From Methylocystis sp. B8 (GTDB lineage: Bacteria; Pseudomonadota; Alphaproteobacteria; Rhizobiales; Beijerinckiaceae), in the NCBI RefSeq assembly GCF_005771425.1, contig NZ_VBTZ01000011.1:27118-91117 (forward strand): a stretch of DNA of 64,000 nucleotides. The letters are read 5' to 3'. The position numbers and the translations under genes are program-made. Within the stretch, counting starts at the first letter, position 1. The number at the start of each line of letters is the position of its first letter. Below the pieces are notes generated by a model, which saw only the letters and a list, made by a program, of their open reading frames with translations, searched no databases and had not been told where the DNA came from. Positions 7,830-15,939 of this stretch are shown here, one piece after another.

Positions 7830-10330
7830 TCGGCGCCTCCTGCGCTCGCTGCGACGAGACGCTCTTCTTCATGCGCCGCAGGCGCCGGGAAGATGCAGGT
7901 GACGGTCGTGCCTTCGCCAGGCGCGGAATCAATGAAGACCTTGCCGCCATGGAGGTCCATGAAGGCGCGCACGATCGAGAGACCAAGTCCCACGCCGCGA
8001 TGGCGTGAACCGGCGGTATGCGATTCGAAGCGGTCGAAGACGCGTTCTAGAATTTCCGGCGAAATCCCGCGCCCGCGATCGGTCACTTTGAAGACGATTT
8101 CGTTCTCGCGTCGCATCACGGCGAGCGTGACAGTCTGGCCCGGACGCGAGAAGCCGATGGCGTTAGAAAGCAGATTGAACAGGATTTGGCGCACCCGCTT
8201 GGCGTCGCCACGGAACGCTCCGACATCGTCCATCGCGACGATCTGGACCTCGATCGAATTCTCTATGAGTCGGTCTTGTACGCCTTCGATGGCGGCGCGC
8301 ATCGTCGTCTCGACGTCGACATCGGAAAATTCGAGCTTCATCGCATCCTCGTCGATAGTCGCAAGATCGAGAATATCATCGACGATGGCGAGCAGCGCCG
8401 CCGAGGATTTGCTCACGTAGCCAAGATATTCGCGCTGGCGGGCGTTGAGCGGTCCGGTCGAGGCCTCTCCGAGGAGATGCACGAAGCCGTTGATGTTGTT
8501 GAGGGGCGACCGCAACTCGTAGCTGACGTGATGAATGAAGTCATTGCGTAGCTTTTCGGCTGCGAGCAGCGCTTTGTTGCGGTCCGTGAGCGCGCGCTCG
8601 ACGCTCACGTCGGCGGAAACATCGACGAAGGTGAGGAGCGCCGCGCCCTCGAGCAGAGGTTGCGCCGCGCAATCCAAGACCACGCCATCGTTGCGCTCGA
8701 TGCGCCGGGTCAAGCCTTCGCGCATTTCATTAAGGCCGGTGACGAAACCCTGTAGCGCCGCCCATGTCTCCTCTTTGGAGTGCAGCGCGCGACATTCGGC
8801 GGCGACCGCCTCGAAACGGGGTCTCTTCGCGAGTTCCTCGGGATCGAGGCGCCAGAGGCGGGCGAAGGCAGGATTGCTGAACCTCAAGCGTCCGTCGGAG
8901 CCAAAGACCGCGACGCCCTCATGGAGCGTATCCAGCGTTTCGCTCTGCATGCGGGCGAGCGCATTGAAACGCGTTTCGAGATCATAGGCCTTGGTGGCGT
9001 CGTCATAGAGATAAGTGACGCCGCCTTGGGGATTCGGATGCGCGACGACATCGACGATCCTGCCGTTCGGCAGATGCCATGTGTGGGTTACGGGCTCCGG
9101 CGAATGGTAAGCCTCGAACAGCCGTTCCTTCCAGGCTCTGTAATCCGATTCTACCGGCACGCGCTGCTCGGCGCGCAGCCGGTCGAGAATTTGTCCGTCG
9201 GTGGGCTTTTGTTCAAGAAAAGCGAGATCGAGCTGCCACAGTTTGGCGTAAGCGTCGTTGCAATACATAAGGCGTCGCGCGCGATCGAAGCTCGCGACCG
9301 CCGTCGGCAGCTGATCGAGCGTGCGCACATGCGATTGCATCTGCTCTTCGAGATCAGCGCGAACCGTCTCGACCTCGTGACGATCGATTGCAATGGCGGC
9401 GGCCGCCCCCGAGGGGGCGGCCTGCGTCACGTCGAGCGGATGACGTTCGCCTGCGACGACCGCGTTGACCCGCTCGCGCCAAACGCTGTTTTTGGCGCGC
9501 GCTTGCTCAGCCGCGCTGCGCGCCGACTGATCGAGCAATTCCAGCTTTCTGGCGACGGCGTCCTCCGGGTTCTTCGCTTCCACCGCCTGCGCGTAGGCGT
9601 CGTTGACGAAAATGAGTTCGCCTGCGTCGTCGCGTATCCAAAATGGCGCAGGCAGCGCCTTGAGCATCGCGCGCAGACCGGCAAGTTCGGATTGCGCCGC
9701 AGCGTAACGCTCGCGAAGGCCTATCAACTCCAATCTGTCGCCGGAGACTTCGCGAATGCGCAGTACGGCGCTGCCGCCAACCGCGCGACCGTCGGCGTCG
9801 AAATGCCGTCCGGCGACGCCGCCAAGCGCCAAACGAAAGCTTTCGCCGCTTTTTCGCAGACGTTCAACGGCGCCCTCAAGCTCCTGAGCGTCTTTGGGCG
9901 CAAGCCAGGCGCTAAAGTCCAATAGCCGGCGCGGCGCGACGGCAGCCCCTGTCATCATCAGCGAGGAAGAATGGATGTCCGGTTCGGCGTCGGCCGCCTT
10001 CCAGGCGAGGAAAATCTGCGGTTCGGCCGCGAGAAAGGTTTTCGCCCGGTCGAGTTGGGCGCGGGCGTCCTCGCTTTCGGCGCTTAGCGCGGCTTCGCGC
10101 CGGCGCCAGACGGCGCGTTCGCGCACATGCGTTATGACGATGGCGGCGGCGAAGATCGCCAACCCCCCGCCGAAAGCGAAACTGACGACTTGCGGATCGA
10201 ACGACAGATCATCGAGAACGCCAGCGGCGCGCGCCGGCGTCGCCTCGAGCCATAAAAGCAGAGACCCGAGCGAAGCGCCGGAAAAAGGGGGAGCGCCAGA
10301 ATAATGGGTCGCGCGCCGCCGTCTCTTCAT
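7826..10330 (-). CDS. divL: DivL-like PAS sensor pseudo-histidine kinase
   Basis: 834-residue membrane-anchored protein with a transmembrane segment near residues 51-67, several PAS-like regions (about 220-300, 335-440, 460-570), a HisKA dimerisation helix and a C-terminal ATPase domain. The H box reads FIHHVSYELRSPLNNI: Tyr604 sits where the phospho-acceptor His normally is. The ATPase motifs are intact (N box LFNLLSNAIGF, G1 VTDRGRGIS, G2 GVGLGLSI). This is the hallmark of DivL, the tyrosine pseudokinase that in Caulobacter reads DivK phosphorylation and controls CckA-CtrA cell-cycle signalling at the pole. It is the first gene of the operon ending in addA. Function is inferred from the Tyr and the domain order. 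Confidence 0.9.
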   Translation of the reverse strand: MKRRRRATHYSGAPPFSGASLGSLLLWLEATPARAAGVLDDLSFDPQVVSFAFGGGLAIFAAAIVITHVRERAVWRRREAALSAESEDARAQLDRAKTFLAAEPQIFLAWKAADAEPDIHSSSLMMTGAAVAPRRLLDFSAWLAPKDAQELEGAVERLRKSGESFRLALGGVAGRHFDADGRAVGGSAVLRIREVSGDRLELIGLRERYAAAQSELAGLRAMLKALPAPFWIRDDAGELIFVNDAYAQAVEAKNPEDAVARKLELLDQSARSAAEQARAKNSVWRERVNAVVAGERHPLDVTQAAPSGAAAAIAIDRHEVETVRADLEEQMQSHVRTLDQLPTAVASFDRARRLMYCNDAYAKLWQLDLAFLEQKPTDGQILDRLRAEQRVPVESDYRAWKERLFEAYHSPEPVTHTWHLPNGRIVDVVAHPNPQGGVTYLYDDATKAYDLETRFNALARMQSETLDTLHEGVAVFGSDGRLRFSNPAFARLWRLDPEELAKRPRFEAVAAECRALHSKEETWAALQGFVTGLNEMREGLTRRIERNDGVVLDCAAQPLLEGAALLTFVDVSADVSVERALTDRNKALLAAEKLRNDFIHHVSYELRSPLNNINGFVHLLGEASTGPLNARQREYLGYVSKSSAALLAIVDDILDLATIDEDAMKLEFSDVDVETTMRAAIEGVQDRLIENSIEVQIVAMDDVGAFRGDAKRVRQILFNLLSNAIGFSRPGQTVTLAVMRRENEIVFKVTDRGRGISPEILERVFDRFESHTAGSRHRGVGLGLSIVRAFMDLHGGKVFIDSAPGEGTTVTCIFPAPAAHEEERLVAASAGGAE

Positions 10331-10606
10331 TGCGAGGACGACTCCGCTTGCTGGCGATCAGCATGCTGGCGATCGGCTTGGTTGCGATCGGCTTGGCGCG
10401 TCATGAGAACCGGTCTCCACGGTCAATTGCGGGCGCTCATCACAACAACGCCGTAAGCGGTTCACGCAGGACACGGACGAAAAGCCTGCGGAGCGCAGGA
10501 TCATGCGGACAGATTCCGTCGACAGGAAGACGAAAGGCCGCCCGTCGCGCCGCTTGCGAATCAGCTTCAATCTTAAGCGCAAAAGCCCAAAACGGAATCT
10601 TTGGCG
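10331..10606. other. Upstream region of divL, no gene supported
   Basis: The short plus-strand open frame here has no family features and is not called. Near the divL start there are repeated GCTGGCGATC/GTTGCGATC units (about 10350-10390). Four GANTC sites (10340, 10512, 10558, 10595) may be targets of the CcrM cell-cycle methyltransferase. The divL promoter should lie here, but no clear -35/-10 pair was picked. Confidence 0.5.
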
Positions 10607-10646
10607 CAAAACAAAACGGCCCCGCTCCAGGCGAGGAGCGGGGCCG
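10607..10646 (-). terminator. Rho-independent terminator of ahcY
   Basis: A perfect 12-bp stem (10617-10628 with 10635-10646, CGGCCCCGCTCC and its complement) encloses a 6-base loop. On the minus strand it is followed by TTTTGTTTTG. It lies 26 bases after the ahcY stop. Confidence 0.9.
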
Positions 10647-10671
10647 CGTATGGCGGAACGGCTGAGCCGGA

Positions 10672-12081
10672 TCAGTAGCGATAATGTTCCGGCTTGAAGG
10701 GGCCGTCCTTCGGCAGGTTCAGATATTTCGCCTGCTCGTCGGTCATATGGGTCAGCTTCACGCCGATCTTGTCGAGATGGAGCGAGGCGACCTTCTCATC
10801 GAGGTGCTTGGGCAGCGTGTAGACTCCCACCGGATACTGGCCCTGCTTGGTCCACAATTCAATCTGCGCCAGCGTCTGATTGGTGAAGGAGGCCGACATC
10901 ACGAAGGAGGGATGGCCCGTCGCGCAGCCCAGATTCACCAGGCGCCCTTCCGCGAGCAGGATGATGCGCTTGCCGTCCTGGAACTCGATCTCGTCGACCT
11001 GCGGCTTCACATTATGCCATTTGAGATTGCGCAGGCCCGAAACCTGAATCTCCGAGTCGAAATGGCCGATGTTGCAGACGATGGCGCGGTCCTTCATCGC
11101 GCGCATATGGTCGATGGTGATGACGTCGATATTGCCGGTCGCGGTGCAGAAGATGTCGGCGCGCTGCGCCGCGTCCTCCATCGTCGTCACCTCATAGCCT
11201 TCCATCGCCGCCTGCAAAGCGCAGATCGGATCGATTTCGGTGACGAGCACGCGGCAGCCCGCGTTGCGCAGCGAGGCGGCCGAGCCTTTGCCCACGTCGC
11301 CATAGCCGGCGATGCAGGCGACCTTGCCGGCCATCATCACGTCGGTGGCGCGGCGGACGCCGTCGACGAGCGACTCGCGGCAGCCATAGAGATTGTCGAA
11401 TTTCGACTTGGTGACAGAGTCGTTGACGTTGATCGCCGGCCAGAGGAGCTTGCCCTCCTTGTGCATCGTGTAAAGGCGATGCACGCCGGTCGTCGTCTCT
11501 TCGGTGACGCCTTTGATCGCCTCGGCGTTGCGCTTGTAGAAGCCGGGATTGGCCTTCAGGCGCTTCTTGATCGCGGCGTAGAGAACTTCCTCTTCTTCAT
11601 TCGAGGCGGTCTCCAGAAAGGCGACGTCGCCCTGCTCGGCGCGGAGGCCAAGATGAATGAGCAGCGTCGCGTCGCCGCCGTCGTCGAGGATCATGTTCGG
11701 GCAGCCGCCGTCGCCCCATTCGAAAATCTTGTGGGTGTAGTCCCAATAATCTTCCAGCGTCTCGCCCTTCTTGGCGAAGACCGGCGTGCCGGTGGCGGCG
11801 ATGGCGGCGGCGGCGTGGTCCTGCGTCGAATAGATGTTGCAGGAGGCCCAGCGCACGTCGGCGCCGAGCGCCTTCAAGGTCTCGATCAGCACCGCCGTCT
11901 GGATCGTCATGTGCAAGGAGCCCGCGACGCGCGCGCCTTTCAAGGGCTGCGCGGGGCCGAATTCGGCGCGGGTCGCCATCAGGCCCGGCATTTCCGTCTC
12001 GGCGATGGCGATCTCCTTGCGGCCCCATTCGGCGAGCGAAAGATCGGTGACGGCGAAATCGTTAAAGTGATGTGCGGTCAT
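10672..12081 (-). CDS. ahcY: Adenosylhomocysteinase (S-adenosyl-L-homocysteine hydrolase)
   Basis: Hydrolyses S-adenosylhomocysteine to adenosine and homocysteine, clearing the product of SAM-dependent methylation; NAD-dependent and cytosolic. 469 residues from the ATG at 12081, the family length. That start is preceded by AAGGA at a good distance and gives the typical N terminus [15 protein letters not shown]; a start 45 bases further upstream is less likely. Visible motifs are the substrate region [13 protein letters not shown], the NAD-binding loop [11 protein letters not shown], the catalytic [14 protein letters not shown] and the C-terminal KPEHYRY. It is a single-gene unit with its own terminator and an upstream palindromic operator. 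Confidence 0.98.
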   Translation of the reverse strand: MTAHHFNDFAVTDLSLAEWGRKEIAIAETEMPGLMATRAEFGPAQPLKGARVAGSLHMTIQTAVLIETLKALGADVRWASCNIYSTQDHAAAAIAATGTPVFAKKGETLEDYWDYTHKIFEWGDGGCPNMILDDGGDATLLIHLGLRAEQGDVAFLETASNEEEEVLYAAIKKRLKANPGFYKRNAEAIKGVTEETTTGVHRLYTMHKEGKLLWPAINVNDSVTKSKFDNLYGCRESLVDGVRRATDVMMAGKVACIAGYGDVGKGSAASLRNAGCRVLVTEIDPICALQAAMEGYEVTTMEDAAQRADIFCTATGNIDVITIDHMRAMKDRAIVCNIGHFDSEIQVSGLRNLKWHNVKPQVDEIEFQDGKRIILLAEGRLVNLGCATGHPSFVMSASFTNQTLAQIELWTKQGQYPVGVYTLPKHLDEKVASLHLDKIGVKLTHMTDEQAKYLNLPKDGPFKPEHYRY

Positions 12082-12155
12082 GCGAAATCCTTGTGTTTTC
12101 CTGCGCGGCTTAGTCTCGGATGTCATTTCCGACGTTTCGCGCGAGCCGAAGCGAT

Positions 12156-12204
12156 CGGGAATTCAGAGCAGCACCCTGCATTTCGCGTCTGCTCTGGATT
12201 CCCG
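12156..12204. repeat. Imperfect palindromic intergenic repeat upstream of ahcY
   Basis: Arms of 16 bases (12156-12171, CGGGAATTCAGAGCAG, and 12189-12204) pair at 15 positions around a 17-base loop. The downstream bases repeat the theme with CGGTCGGACC and GGGGAATGAC. A decayed relative begins near 17184. This is the look of a dispersed extragenic palindrome family. Confidence 0.6.
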
Positions 12205-12320
12205 GTCGGACCTGCGGCCTGCGGGGAATGACAACCAAGCTACGGCTCAACCGAATTCGCGCCGCCAGCCCAGACTAGCGGCTCGGAGCGAGCCTATAGC
12301 AGGGGCGGCCGAGAAAGGCA

Positions 12321-12344
12321 ATAAAGATATAAAGATTTCTTTAT
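12321..12344. promoter_or_regulatory. Triple half-site operator upstream of ahcY
   Basis: Three copies of the heptamer ATAAAGA/TCTTTAT occur at 12321-12327, 12329-12335 and 12338-12344. The last two form an inverted repeat with a two-base spacer and the first is a direct repeat. The position, 240 bases before the ahcY start, suits binding by a methionine-cycle repressor such as the ArsR-family SahR/SamR type; the regulator assignment is inference. Confidence 0.55.
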
Positions 12345-12372
12345 GTCTATCCGCTGCAGAGGCCGAGTCGCC

Positions 12373-12392
12373 GCAACAAAACGAAACAAACG
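12373..12392 (+). promoter_or_regulatory. Direct-repeat site upstream of the response regulator gene
   Basis: Two tandem units with core AACAAA, 10 bases apart, about 80 bases before the regulator start. The 16 bases AACAAAACGAAACAAA at 12375-12390 recur exactly at 14466-14481, before the downstream glycosyltransferase gene. Tandem 10-bp direct repeats are typical of OmpR/PhoB-family binding sites, so autoregulation is likely. Confidence 0.6.
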
Positions 12393-12468
12393 CGCCAGAA
12401 TCTCGACACGCCTATCCGGCATGTCCCGGCTGGGAACTGCTCGCTTGGAGCCGCGAATACGCGAATTA

Positions 12469-13200
12469 ATGAGATGCTTGGCCTTGAGTGAAACCGCACC
12501 GGGCGCGGTCGAAAAGCGACGAATCCTCGTCGTGGAAGACGACGTGGAGATCAGATCGCTCGTATCGAGATACCTCAGCGATCACGGTTTCAAGGTGATG
12601 CTTGCCAGGGACGGCAAGCAGATGGACGAGGTTCTCGCTGGCGAGCAGGTCGATCTCATCGTGCTCGACATCAATCTTCCCGGCGAGGATGGGCTTTCGA
12701 TCTGCATGCGTATGCGGAACACGGGAGGGCCTCCGCTAATCATGCTGACCGCGCGAGGCGAGGACACGGACCGGATACTTGGAATCGAACTCGGGGCCGA
12801 CGATTATCTGGTCAAACCCTTTATTCCAAGGGAACTGCTCGCGCGCATTGGCGCCGTCCTCAGGCGGACCGCCCCGAATATCGAGCCATCTCAGAAAATC
12901 AGCGCCTATTGTTTCTCCGGTTTCCTTCTAGACCCTTCCACGCGGCGACTGTTGGAGCCGACCGGCGTAAGGGTGATCCTGACGAGCGCGGAATTCGACC
13001 TGCTCCTGACGCTCTGCCGCAATCCCGGGAAAGTCTTCTCGCGCGACGAGCTGAAGGCGGCGTCAACGACCGAACGGAGCGTGGACATTGTGATAAGCCG
13101 GCTTCGTCAAAAGATCGAGGCGGACCCGCGAGACCCAGCGCTCATCCAGACAGTCCGCTCGATGGGCTATACGTTCACGGCGAAAGTCAGCGTTCAGTGA
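12469..13200 (+). CDS. OmpR-family response regulator
   Basis: 243 residues from the ATG at 12469. The receiver domain (about 18-130) has the acidic pocket VVEDD, phospho-acceptor Asp67 in VLDINLPGEDG, TAR (switch Thr) and LVKPF (conserved Lys). The DNA-binding winged helix at about 150-240 has VILTSAEFDLLLTL and TVRSMGYTF. The start is uncertain: no strong ribosome site is seen and the open frame extends further upstream. It overlaps the kinase gene by four bases (GTGA) and so forms a two-component pair with it. The direct-repeat site upstream is probably its own target. The signal is unknown. Confidence 0.9.
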   Translation: MRCLALSETAPGAVEKRRILVVEDDVEIRSLVSRYLSDHGFKVMLARDGKQMDEVLAGEQVDLIVLDINLPGEDGLSICMRMRNTGGPPLIMLTARGEDTDRILGIELGADDYLVKPFIPRELLARIGAVLRRTAPNIEPSQKISAYCFSGFLLDPSTRRLLEPTGVRVILTSAEFDLLLTLCRNPGKVFSRDELKAASTTERSVDIVISRLRQKIEADPRDPALIQTVRSMGYTFTAKVSVQ

Positions 13201-14459
13201 GGACGTCTGCGTTCCGAAACATCAATGTGCAGTTGGGGCTTCTCCTCCTCTTATGCGTCGGCCTGTTCCACGCGGCGGTGACCGCGATCCTTTTCCTGAC
13301 TCACCCCGCTCCTGACGATCCTCGGGACCAAAGCGCCGCCGTCATCGTGGCGTCTTTGACGGCTTTAGACGCCGCTTCCGTGACGGAAAGGCCGATGATC
13401 GCCGCCGCCCTGAACGCAAACCTTCCAGGTTTTCACGTCGAGCTTTCGGAGTCGGTAGTCGCCGCGCGCAATGGGCGTCACCCGGTCTACTTTCGATCCC
13501 GGCTGCCCGTTGGGGTCGAGATCGAAATGAAAGAGGGCCAGCAATTGTTCGGGTCGTTGCATGACGGCCAGAACTTCGTGCTCGACGCTCCCGATGCGCA
13601 TCCAGGATTGCGTCGGTTCATCATCATCACCGTCGGCTTCGTCGCGCTCAGTCTGTTCGTCTTCTCACTATGGGCCGCGCTGTCGCTTACGCGTCCCCTT
13701 ACGAACTTCGCCAACGCCGCCGAGTCCTTTGGGCTCGACAGCGTCCCGGCGCAACTGCCCGAGAAGGGTCCCGAAGAGGTGCGCAAGGCGACGCGAGCCT
13801 TCAATCGCATGCAGCGTCGCATTGCTGAGATGGCCTCTCAGCGAACGAGGATGTTGACGTCGGTCAGCCATGATTTGCGGACGCCGATCACGCGAATGCG
13901 TCTTCGCGCTGAATACATCGAAAACAGCGACACGAAAGCGAAACTGCTGCGGGACATCGACCAGATGGAGGCGATGGTCGGCGGCTGTCTCGACTATTTG
14001 CGCGGGGGCTTCCGCCAGGAGTTGGTGGTGCTGGATCTGGCAAGCCTGTTGCAATCGGTCGTCGACGAATTCGTCGACGTCGGCGCAGACGCCCGCTACG
14101 ACGGGGTCGGTCACGCCAATGTTCTGGGCAGCCCAGATGATCTGCAACGCGCCTTTTCCAACCTTATAGACATTGCGGTGAAATACGGGGAGAGCCCGGA
14201 GATCCGCCTGTCGGGGAACGATGAAGCGGCCGTCGTCGAGGTCGTCGACAGGGGTCCGGGCATCCCAGCGGAAAAAAGGGAATTGATGCTTGAGCCTTTC
14301 GAGCGGGGAGATGCGGGCGCGTCCATGAATGCAAACGAGGGCTTCGGATTGGGCTTAGCGATCGCGCGCGCGATCGTGGAAGCCCACAGCGGACGCCTGA
14401 CGTTGGACGAGCGGATTGGCGGCGGCCTCGTCGCCAAGGTGTGCCTGCCCAAGATTTGA
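13197..14459 (+). CDS. EnvZ-like sensor histidine kinase with altered N box
   Basis: 420 residues from GTG at 13197, overlapping the regulator stop. Topology is a transmembrane helix at about 11-35, a periplasmic domain of about 100 residues, a second helix near 140-163 and a HAMP linker near 165-215. The HisKA H box SVSHDLRTPITR follows, with His225, then the ATPase domain with G1 VVDRGPGIP and G2 GFGLGLAIA. The N box reads SNLIDIAVKYG: Ile326 replaces the Asn that normally coordinates Mg-ATP (family form NLIDNA). Kinase activity may thus be reduced, which would shift the protein toward phosphatase behaviour. Confidence 0.9.
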   Translation: MRTSAFRNINVQLGLLLLLCVGLFHAAVTAILFLTHPAPDDPRDQSAAVIVASLTALDAASVTERPMIAAALNANLPGFHVELSESVVAARNGRHPVYFRSRLPVGVEIEMKEGQQLFGSLHDGQNFVLDAPDAHPGLRRFIIITVGFVALSLFVFSLWAALSLTRPLTNFANAAESFGLDSVPAQLPEKGPEEVRKATRAFNRMQRRIAEMASQRTRMLTSVSHDLRTPITRMRLRAEYIENSDTKAKLLRDIDQMEAMVGGCLDYLRGGFRQELVVLDLASLLQSVVDEFVDVGADARYDGVGHANVLGSPDDLQRAFSNLIDIAVKYGESPEIRLSGNDEAAVVEVVDRGPGIPAEKRELMLEPFERGDAGASMNANEGFGLGLAIARAIVEAHSGRLTLDERIGGGLVAKVCLPKI

Positions 14460-14463
14460 CCTC

Positions 14464-14493
14464 GAAACAAAACGAAACAAATCGAACAAATAA
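14464..14493 (+). promoter_or_regulatory. Triple direct-repeat site between kinase and glycosyltransferase genes
   Basis: Three tandem units with core GAAACAAA or GAACAAA begin at 14464, 14474 and 14484, a strict 10-base period. The bases 14466-14481 match 12375-12390 exactly. The array starts just after the kinase stop and about 45 bases before the glycosyltransferase start. It is likely the binding array for the neighbouring response regulator. Confidence 0.6.
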
Positions 14494-14538
14494 ATGTCTT
14501 TGGAGAATCCGACCTAGGACCCGAAGAGGGTCATTGGG

Positions 14539-15795
14539 ATGTCGGCACATCAATCGGTTCCCGGCTGCGTCGCGCTATCGGGCAAAACAGTCGCAGTCGT
14601 GCATCCTGCCTGGCATTCCTGCGGAACGCATCAGGTTATCGCGAGTCAAATAAGGGCCTACAAAAGTCTTGGCGCGCGTGTGCTCTCCGTGGCGATCATG
14701 GACGATGTCACGCGCTCGATCGGCGCCGGCGCACGCTGGAATGATTATCGTGCGCATAGTCGGGACCTCGCTGCCGACGGGAGATATGAATCGTCCGCAA
14801 CGATCGCGGACCTCTTCAAGACGGCGCTCCTGAGAGACGGCTGGTGGCGTTTTATTCATGGCGACCATGCCAATTGGCTCGTGGAGGTGGTCAAGCGCGC
14901 GCCTCTGCCCGAAGGGCTCGATACGGACGCGATCGACCTGATCCACGCCAATCATTTCTTCGTGATGCCCTTCGTCGAGAGAATGCGCGAGCGGCGCCGC
15001 ATTCCCGTAATGATCGACACTCATGACATCCAGGCGCGGCAATACGAGCTCCGCAATCGGACTGGATTCATTCTCCCGCCGTATGCCGGCTATGATGGTT
15101 TGCTCGCGGTCGAACTCGACTGGCTCAGGCGCGCCGACATCTGCATTCACTTGAATTCGGAGGAGCATGCGGCGTTCAGCCGTCTTCTGCCCCTCTCTTC
15201 TCACGAGTTGATCTATCCTTCGATCGCCCGAGTGCGTGCCGGAGCCAATGGCGCCCAGGCCATTTTTGTCGCGAGCAACAATGCGGCGAATTACATCAGC
15301 GCGCGATGGTTTTTGAAATATATTGCGCCACGCGCGCGCGAAATGTCGATCTCCATTTTTGGAAACATTGACGGGGGCGTGAAGAGCCGTGACAGGGGGT
15401 TATATGAGAATAATCGCCATCTTTTCCGGGGCGAGATCGCCGATATACAGTCCGCCTACGCCGATGCAGCTGTTGTCCTGCTTCCAACTAGAGAAGGGCA
15501 TGGCCTTTCGATCAAAACCGTGGAAGCTCTGTCCAGCGGACTGCCGATCATTGCGACGTCGAAGGCTTTCAGGGGAATGGAGATCGACCCTTCGCGACTC
15601 GGGAACGTGTTTATCGCGGACGACGCCAGCGAATTCGCCGCCGCTATGGTCGAGCGCCAGTCAATGGATCGAGGAAGCGATCCGAGGGCGAGCGATACGC
15701 GTACGCTATACGAAGAGAGATACTCACTGGAACACTATGCAAGTCGGCTGGGCGACGTCGCATGCAAGTTGATTGCCCGGATGCAAACGACGTGA
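14539..15795 (+). CDS. Family 4-like glycosyltransferase
   Basis: 418 residues with two Rossmann-like halves. The N-terminal half starts TVAVVHPAWHSCGTHQVIASQIRAYKSLGARV, with the acceptor-side glycine loop replaced by SCGTHQ. The C-terminal donor-binding half contains VVLLPTREGHGLSIKTVEALSSG followed by LPIIATSKAFRGM, the EX7E-type region of GT4 (group 1) enzymes. Substrates are not predictable. It lies 80 bases after the two-component kinase gene with a regulator-type repeat between them, so its expression probably depends on that system; this suggests envelope polysaccharide modification. Confident for the fold, not for the sugar. Confidence 0.8.
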   Translation: MSAHQSVPGCVALSGKTVAVVHPAWHSCGTHQVIASQIRAYKSLGARVLSVAIMDDVTRSIGAGARWNDYRAHSRDLAADGRYESSATIADLFKTALLRDGWWRFIHGDHANWLVEVVKRAPLPEGLDTDAIDLIHANHFFVMPFVERMRERRRIPVMIDTHDIQARQYELRNRTGFILPPYAGYDGLLAVELDWLRRADICIHLNSEEHAAFSRLLPLSSHELIYPSIARVRAGANGAQAIFVASNNAANYISARWFLKYIAPRAREMSISIFGNIDGGVKSRDRGLYENNRHLFRGEIADIQSAYADAAVVLLPTREGHGLSIKTVEALSSGLPIIATSKAFRGMEIDPSRLGNVFIADDASEFAAAMVERQSMDRGSDPRASDTRTLYEERYSLEHYASRLGDVACKLIARMQTT

Positions 15796-15939
15796 GCCAT
15801 GCCGGCGGCGCTTTTCTGTCGCGGCAACGGGGCTTCCAGCAGGCAAAAGTTTGTTACAGGACTTGCGATAGGTTTCGCGCCGCGCAGCCATAATTGACCA
15901 CAGGCCAAATGCGCCTCTAAGCAACATGCGCGGGAACCT

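Noticed and set aside
10330..10665. 111-codon plus-strand frame upstream of divL
   Set aside because: No protein-like features, runs through the ahcY terminator hairpin, and no neighbour supports it.
10684..12231. 515-codon plus-strand frame
   Set aside because: Antisense shadow of ahcY, a common result of GC-rich codon bias.
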